Source: Fimbriimonadales bacterium (GTDB taxonomy: Bacteria; Armatimonadota; Fimbriimonadia; Fimbriimonadales; GBS-DC). Taken from it: a stretch of 8,559 bases of DNA. The stretch's first letter is position 1. Each line of letters opens with the position of its first letter. The position numbers were made by a program, and so were the translations under genes. Shown piece by piece: positions 6,072-8,559 of this stretch. The DNA is taken from NCBI GenBank assembly GCA_026416065.1, contig JAOAFW010000265.1:1-8559 (forward strand), given 5' to 3'. The notes under the pieces are model-generated. The model saw only the letters and a list, made by a program, of their open reading frames with translations, did no database searches and was not told where the DNA came from.

Positions 6072-7373
6072 TCAGTCTCGAGGGTGTTCGTCACTTGCGA
6101 TTTCTCCCGCTACTCCATCTGTTGTGAGATCCACAATCCGCACCTTCACTAACTGCCCTACGAGGCTGGGCGAGGCGGCGAACTCCACTTGCAGGTAGTG
6201 GTCGCTGGTGCCGGTCATCAAGCCGGAAAGCTTAGAGCGGCTCTCCACCAGCACACGCTCGACCCTACCGAGAAAGCGCGCGGCGTAGCGTCGCGCCGCA
6301 GTTTTGCACACCTGTTGCAGTTGCTGAATCCGCTCGGACTTGACCGAGTCGGGCACGTGGCGGTGCATCGCTTCTGCGGGGGTGCCCGGACGAGGCGAGT
6401 AGCGGAACAGGTGCGCCCGGCAAAACTCTGCCTGCTCCACCACAAAGCAAGTGTTCTGAAACGCCTGTTCATCCTCACCCGGAAAACCCACCATAATATC
6501 GGTGCTGACGCCGAAGTCGGGGATGCGCTCGCGCAAACGCTGAATCAGGTTCAGGTAGAACGCCTGATCGTAGGGACGGTTCATCGCTTTGAGGACACCC
6601 GAGTCGCCGCTTTGGAGCGGGATGTGGAGTTGCGGGCACATCTTCGGGTTCTCCGCGATGAGTTCAATCAGACGGTCGCTAATCAGAGTTGGCTCGATGG
6701 AGCTGATTCGAATACGCTCCAGCCCGTCGATCTCGCTCAGCAGGGCGCACAGCTCGGCGAGGTCGGGACCGCCGCTGCCCGTTTCGGGACCGTAGTCGCC
6801 AATCAGCACGCCCGTCAACACGATTTCGCGGTAGCCATCCTCTACCATCGCCCGCGCCTCATCCAGCACCTCTTGGTACGGGATGCTGCGCATCACAGGG
6901 CGGGTATAGGGGATAGAGCAGAAGCTGCAGTAGACGTTGCAGCCGTCCTGAATCTTCAGCACGGCGCGACTGCGAAGGCGAATCGGAGCTTCACCCTGCC
7001 GACGCGCCTGCTCCAGCACGGCATTGAAGTGAGGAAACCGTTCCAACAGATACTCGATAGTGCGCAGTTTGTCGGGGTTGGGAACCACCAGGTGCGCCTC
7101 ATCTAACTGCTCGCCGCGCCGAATGGTGAACTGCGCATAGCAGCCAGTCATGACAACGATGGCGTTCGGATTCTGGCGCGCGGCGCGCCGAATCGTCTGG
7201 CGCGACTTCGCCTCCGCCGATTGCGTCACCGAGCAAGTGTTGATGACATACACATCGGCAGGCGCGTCAAACGGCACGATTTCGAAGCCCTGCGCCTCGA
7301 AACTCTCCAGAATCTTCTGCGTCTCGTACTGGTTGACCTTGCACCCCAGCGTCGTAAAGGCGGCGGTCGGCAT
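6072..7373 (-). CDS. mtaB: tRNA (N6-L-threonylcarbamoyladenosine(37)-C2)-methylthiotransferase MtaB
   Basis: MtaB is a cytoplasmic radical-SAM enzyme (EC 2.8.4.5) with two 4Fe-4S clusters. It turns t6A at position 37 of ANN-decoding tRNAs into ms2t6A, which steadies codon reading. The 433 residues have the three family parts. The N-terminal methylthiotransferase domain has cluster cysteines Cys11 (TLGCKVNQYET), Cys47 (NTCSVT) and Cys78 (TGCYAQ). The radical-SAM core has Cys145, Cys149 and Cys152 in CNVYCSFC. A C-terminal TRAM RNA-binding domain spans roughly 370-430. The opening TLGCKVNQYET is the MtaB form and separates it from MiaB and RimO. Length is normal and nothing is missing. Start is the ATG at 7373, just downstream of a TACAAT box with no Shine-Dalgarno. 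It is divergent from the acyl-CoA dehydrogenase gene. Confidence 0.95.
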   Translation of the reverse strand: MPTAAFTTLGCKVNQYETQKILESFEAQGFEIVPFDAPADVYVINTCSVTQSAEAKSRQTIRRAARQNPNAIVVMTGCYAQFTIRRGEQLDEAHLVVPNPDKLRTIEYLLERFPHFNAVLEQARRQGEAPIRLRSRAVLKIQDGCNVYCSFCSIPYTRPVMRSIPYQEVLDEARAMVEDGYREIVLTGVLIGDYGPETGSGGPDLAELCALLSEIDGLERIRISSIEPTLISDRLIELIAENPKMCPQLHIPLQSGDSGVLKAMNRPYDQAFYLNLIQRLRERIPDFGVSTDIMVGFPGEDEQAFQNTCFVVEQAEFCRAHLFRYSPRPGTPAEAMHRHVPDSVKSERIQQLQQVCKTAARRYAARFLGRVERVLVESRSKLSGLMTGTSDHYLQVEFAASPSLVGQLVKVRIVDLTTDGVAGEIASDEHPRD

Positions 7374-7382
7374 GGTGGAGAA

Positions 7383-7388
7383 ATTGTA
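7383..7388 (-). promoter_or_regulatory. -10 box of mtaB
   Basis: TACAAT read leftward (five of six consensus bases) ends nine bases before the mtaB ATG at 7373. This predicts a leader of only two or three bases. The box forms the left end of the 23-base palindrome. No convincing -35 hexamer is found at 16-18 bases. Confidence 0.45.
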
Positions 7389-7399
7389 CCTGATTCAGG

Positions 7400-7405
7400 T
7401 ACAAT
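7400..7405 (+). promoter_or_regulatory. -10 box of the acyl-CoA dehydrogenase gene
   Basis: TACAAT at the right end of the palindrome mirrors the mtaB box. A start about seven bases later, near 7412, would leave an 18-base leader that just includes the strong ribosome site. TTGTAC at 7384-7389 is only ten bases away, too close to be its -35 box. Confidence 0.4.
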
Positions 7406-7414
7406 CTACTCTGT

Positions 7415-7421
7415 AAGGAGG
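7415..7421 (+). promoter_or_regulatory. Strong Shine-Dalgarno of the acyl-CoA dehydrogenase gene
   Basis: AAGGAGG lies eight bases before the ATG at 7430, near-ideal sequence and spacing, and fixes that start. It contrasts with the three leftward genes of the window, which have no such site. Confidence 0.85.
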
Positions 7422-7429
7422 CTGTTATT

Positions 7430-8559
7430 ATGGATTTCACCCTTTCGGAAGAGCATCTGATGGTGCGCGATACAGTGCGCCGATTCGTAGAGAACGAAAT
7501 TAAGCCCCACATCCGCGAATGGGATCGACACGGCGCAGACCCCAAAGTATTCCAGCGCATGGCGGATCTCGGCTTGCTGGGGATTTGTGTACCCCGCAAG
7601 TGGGGCGGTTCTGGCTTAGATTATATTGCGCTGGGCATCGCCTGCGAAGAGCTCGAGTATGGCGATACCTTTCTGCGCGTCGCTATGTCCGTGCATGTCG
7701 GCTTGACCGCGATGACACTGATGAGCTGGGGCAACGAAGAACAGAAGCAGCGATTTTTAGTTCCCCAAGCGCGCGGTGAGCGGCTCGGCGCGTTCTGCCT
7801 CACGGAGCCGAACGCCGGCAGCGATGTGGTCGGAATGCAGTCCGTCGCGCGGCGCGAGGGCGACCGCTATATCCTGAACGGCGAGAAAATCTGGATCTCG
7901 CTCGCCGAGGTCGCCGACCAGTATCTGGTGGTGGCATGGACCGATTTAGAGAAGAAGGCGCGGCGCGACCATTCAGGGATGAGCGCGTTCTTCGTGGAGC
8001 GCGAGCGCCCCGGTGTGAAGCCCTACACCCTGAAAGGTAAACTCGGTGTGCGTGCGGGCAACACGGGTGGTGTGGTGTTTGAGAATGTGGAAATCCCCGT
8101 TGAGAACCGCGTCGGCGAGGAAGGCGAGGGGTTCAAAATCGCGATGTTTGCGCTCGATCAGGGGCGCTACACGGTGGCGGCGGGCGCAGCAGGGCTGATT
8201 CGGGCGTGTCTGGAGGAATCAGTGCGCTACGCCAAAGAGCGAAAGACCTTCGGTAAATCCCTTGCGGAGCATCAGCTCATCAAGCAGAAAATCGCGCAGA
8301 TGGAAGCCGATTACCAGATTAGCGCGTTGCTCTATCAGAAGGTGGGCTGGATGAAGAATGTGGGTTTACGCAACACGCGCGAGACCTCGCTGGCAAAATG
8401 GTACAGCACGGAAGCCGCGCAACGCGCCGCCAACGCCGCCGTGCAACTGTTCGGCTCCTACGGCTTCTCCGACGAGTACCCTGTGGAACGCTTCTACCGT
8501 AACAGCAAAGGCGCGACCATCTACGAGGGAACCTCGGAGATTCACACGCTGCTCCAGGC
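7430..8559 (+). CDS. Acyl-CoA dehydrogenase (right end cut by the window)
   Basis: This is a FAD flavoenzyme that makes the alpha,beta double bond in an acyl-CoA and passes electrons to electron-transfer flavoprotein. The 376 residues seen are nearly the whole protein, as the family is about 380-390 long. The N-terminal helical domain begins MDFTLSEEHLMVRDTVRRFV. The middle beta domain has FCLTEPNAGSD, the flavin/substrate signature, near 120-130. The C-terminal helical domain contains the RKTFGK segment and QLFGSYGFSDEYPVERFYR, and ends with IYEGTSEIH, where Glu366 is the expected catalytic base. In the flavin-facing loop, WISLAEVAD replaces the common WITNG..AD. The substrate (straight-chain, branched-chain or aromatic-derived acyl-CoA) cannot be chosen from sequence. 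Start is set by AAGGAGG eight bases upstream. The promoter carries a palindrome shared with divergent mtaB. Confidence 0.95.
   Translation, partial: MDFTLSEEHLMVRDTVRRFVENEIKPHIREWDRHGADPKVFQRMADLGLLGICVPRKWGGSGLDYIALGIACEELEYGDTFLRVAMSVHVGLTAMTLMSWGNEEQKQRFLVPQARGERLGAFCLTEPNAGSDVVGMQSVARREGDRYILNGEKIWISLAEVADQYLVVAWTDLEKKARRDHSGMSAFFVERERPGVKPYTLKGKLGVRAGNTGGVVFENVEIPVENRVGEEGEGFKIAMFALDQGRYTVAAGAAGLIRACLEESVRYAKERKTFGKSLAEHQLIKQKIAQMEADYQISALLYQKVGWMKNVGLRNTRETSLAKWYSTEAAQRAANAAVQLFGSYGFSDEYPVERFYRNSKGATIYEGTSEIHTLLQ

Larger units (their letters stand above)
7383..7405. promoter_or_regulatory. Perfect 23-base palindrome, candidate operator between divergent genes
   Basis: ATTGTACCTGA, one central T, then TCAGGTACAAT: two 11-base arms that are exact reverse complements. 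It sits in the 56-base gap between mtaB and the acyl-CoA dehydrogenase gene, and each end contains a TACAAT hexamer in the direction of the gene it faces. Both predicted transcription starts lie outside it, so it acts as DNA rather than as an RNA hairpin or terminator. Size and symmetry suit a dimeric repressor that could shut both promoters. The protein is not identifiable from the window. Confidence 0.65.

Noticed and set aside
6072..6093. Programmed -1 frameshift joining MtaB to the dockerin-like tail
   Set aside because: No slippery heptamer is seen near the mtaB stop, MtaB has its normal length without the tail, and a cytoplasmic tRNA enzyme has no use for a secreted-protein tail.
6189..7106. 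305-codon plus-strand frame opposite mtaB
   Set aside because: Antisense to a complete mtaB with all cluster cysteines; no domain recognisable.

Overview
The window is a gene-dense, GC-rich stretch of a bacterial chromosome that carries mostly core genes. I see no transposase, integrase, tRNA, rRNA or CRISPR array. The best clue to the organism is a gene-less tail between mtaB and the kinase gene. It encodes DVNGDGVVGDADLL...VLFNFGDGC followed by a stop, the calcium-loop ending I associate with secreted proteins of Armatimonadota (Fimbriimonadales-like, often hot-spring bacteria). The GC-rich codon use and the unusual kinase N-terminus fit that group, but the assignment is inference.

Layout. 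At the left edge, purB (adenylosuccinate lyase) runs leftward out of the window, with only its N-terminal 198 residues present. After a 248-base divergent gap, a tight rightward block follows: ftsE, ftsX, a BtuC/FecD-type permease gene and scpA. Their junctions are a 4-base ATGA overlap, a 9-base gap and a 1-base TGATG overlap, so this looks like one translationally coupled operon. It joins the FtsEX division/cell-wall ABC complex with the condensin kleisin ScpA and an importer permease that has no visible ATPase or binding protein of its own.

scpA converges, across 33 bases, on a leftward gene for a membrane Ser/Thr kinase with a proline-rich linker, one transmembrane helix and C-terminal TPR-like repeats. 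Upstream of that kinase gene lies the orphan dockerin-like tail, and then leftward mtaB (tRNA t6A37 methylthiotransferase). A short divergent region containing a perfect 23-base palindrome separates mtaB from a rightward acyl-CoA dehydrogenase gene, which runs off the right edge just after its catalytic glutamate.

Regulation. The three leftward genes (purB, kinase, mtaB) each have a TATAAT-like hexamer ending 9-11 bases before the ATG and no Shine-Dalgarno, which suggests leaderless transcripts. The acyl-CoA dehydrogenase gene instead has a strong AAGGAGG site. The palindrome at 7383-7405 contains the -10-like hexamers of both divergent genes and is a good operator candidate.

I did not find a convincing new defence or mobile system. 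The observations most worth following are the orphan dockerin-like tail, the palindromic divergent promoter, the kinase without a glycine-rich loop and the orphan permease inside the ftsEX-scpA operon.
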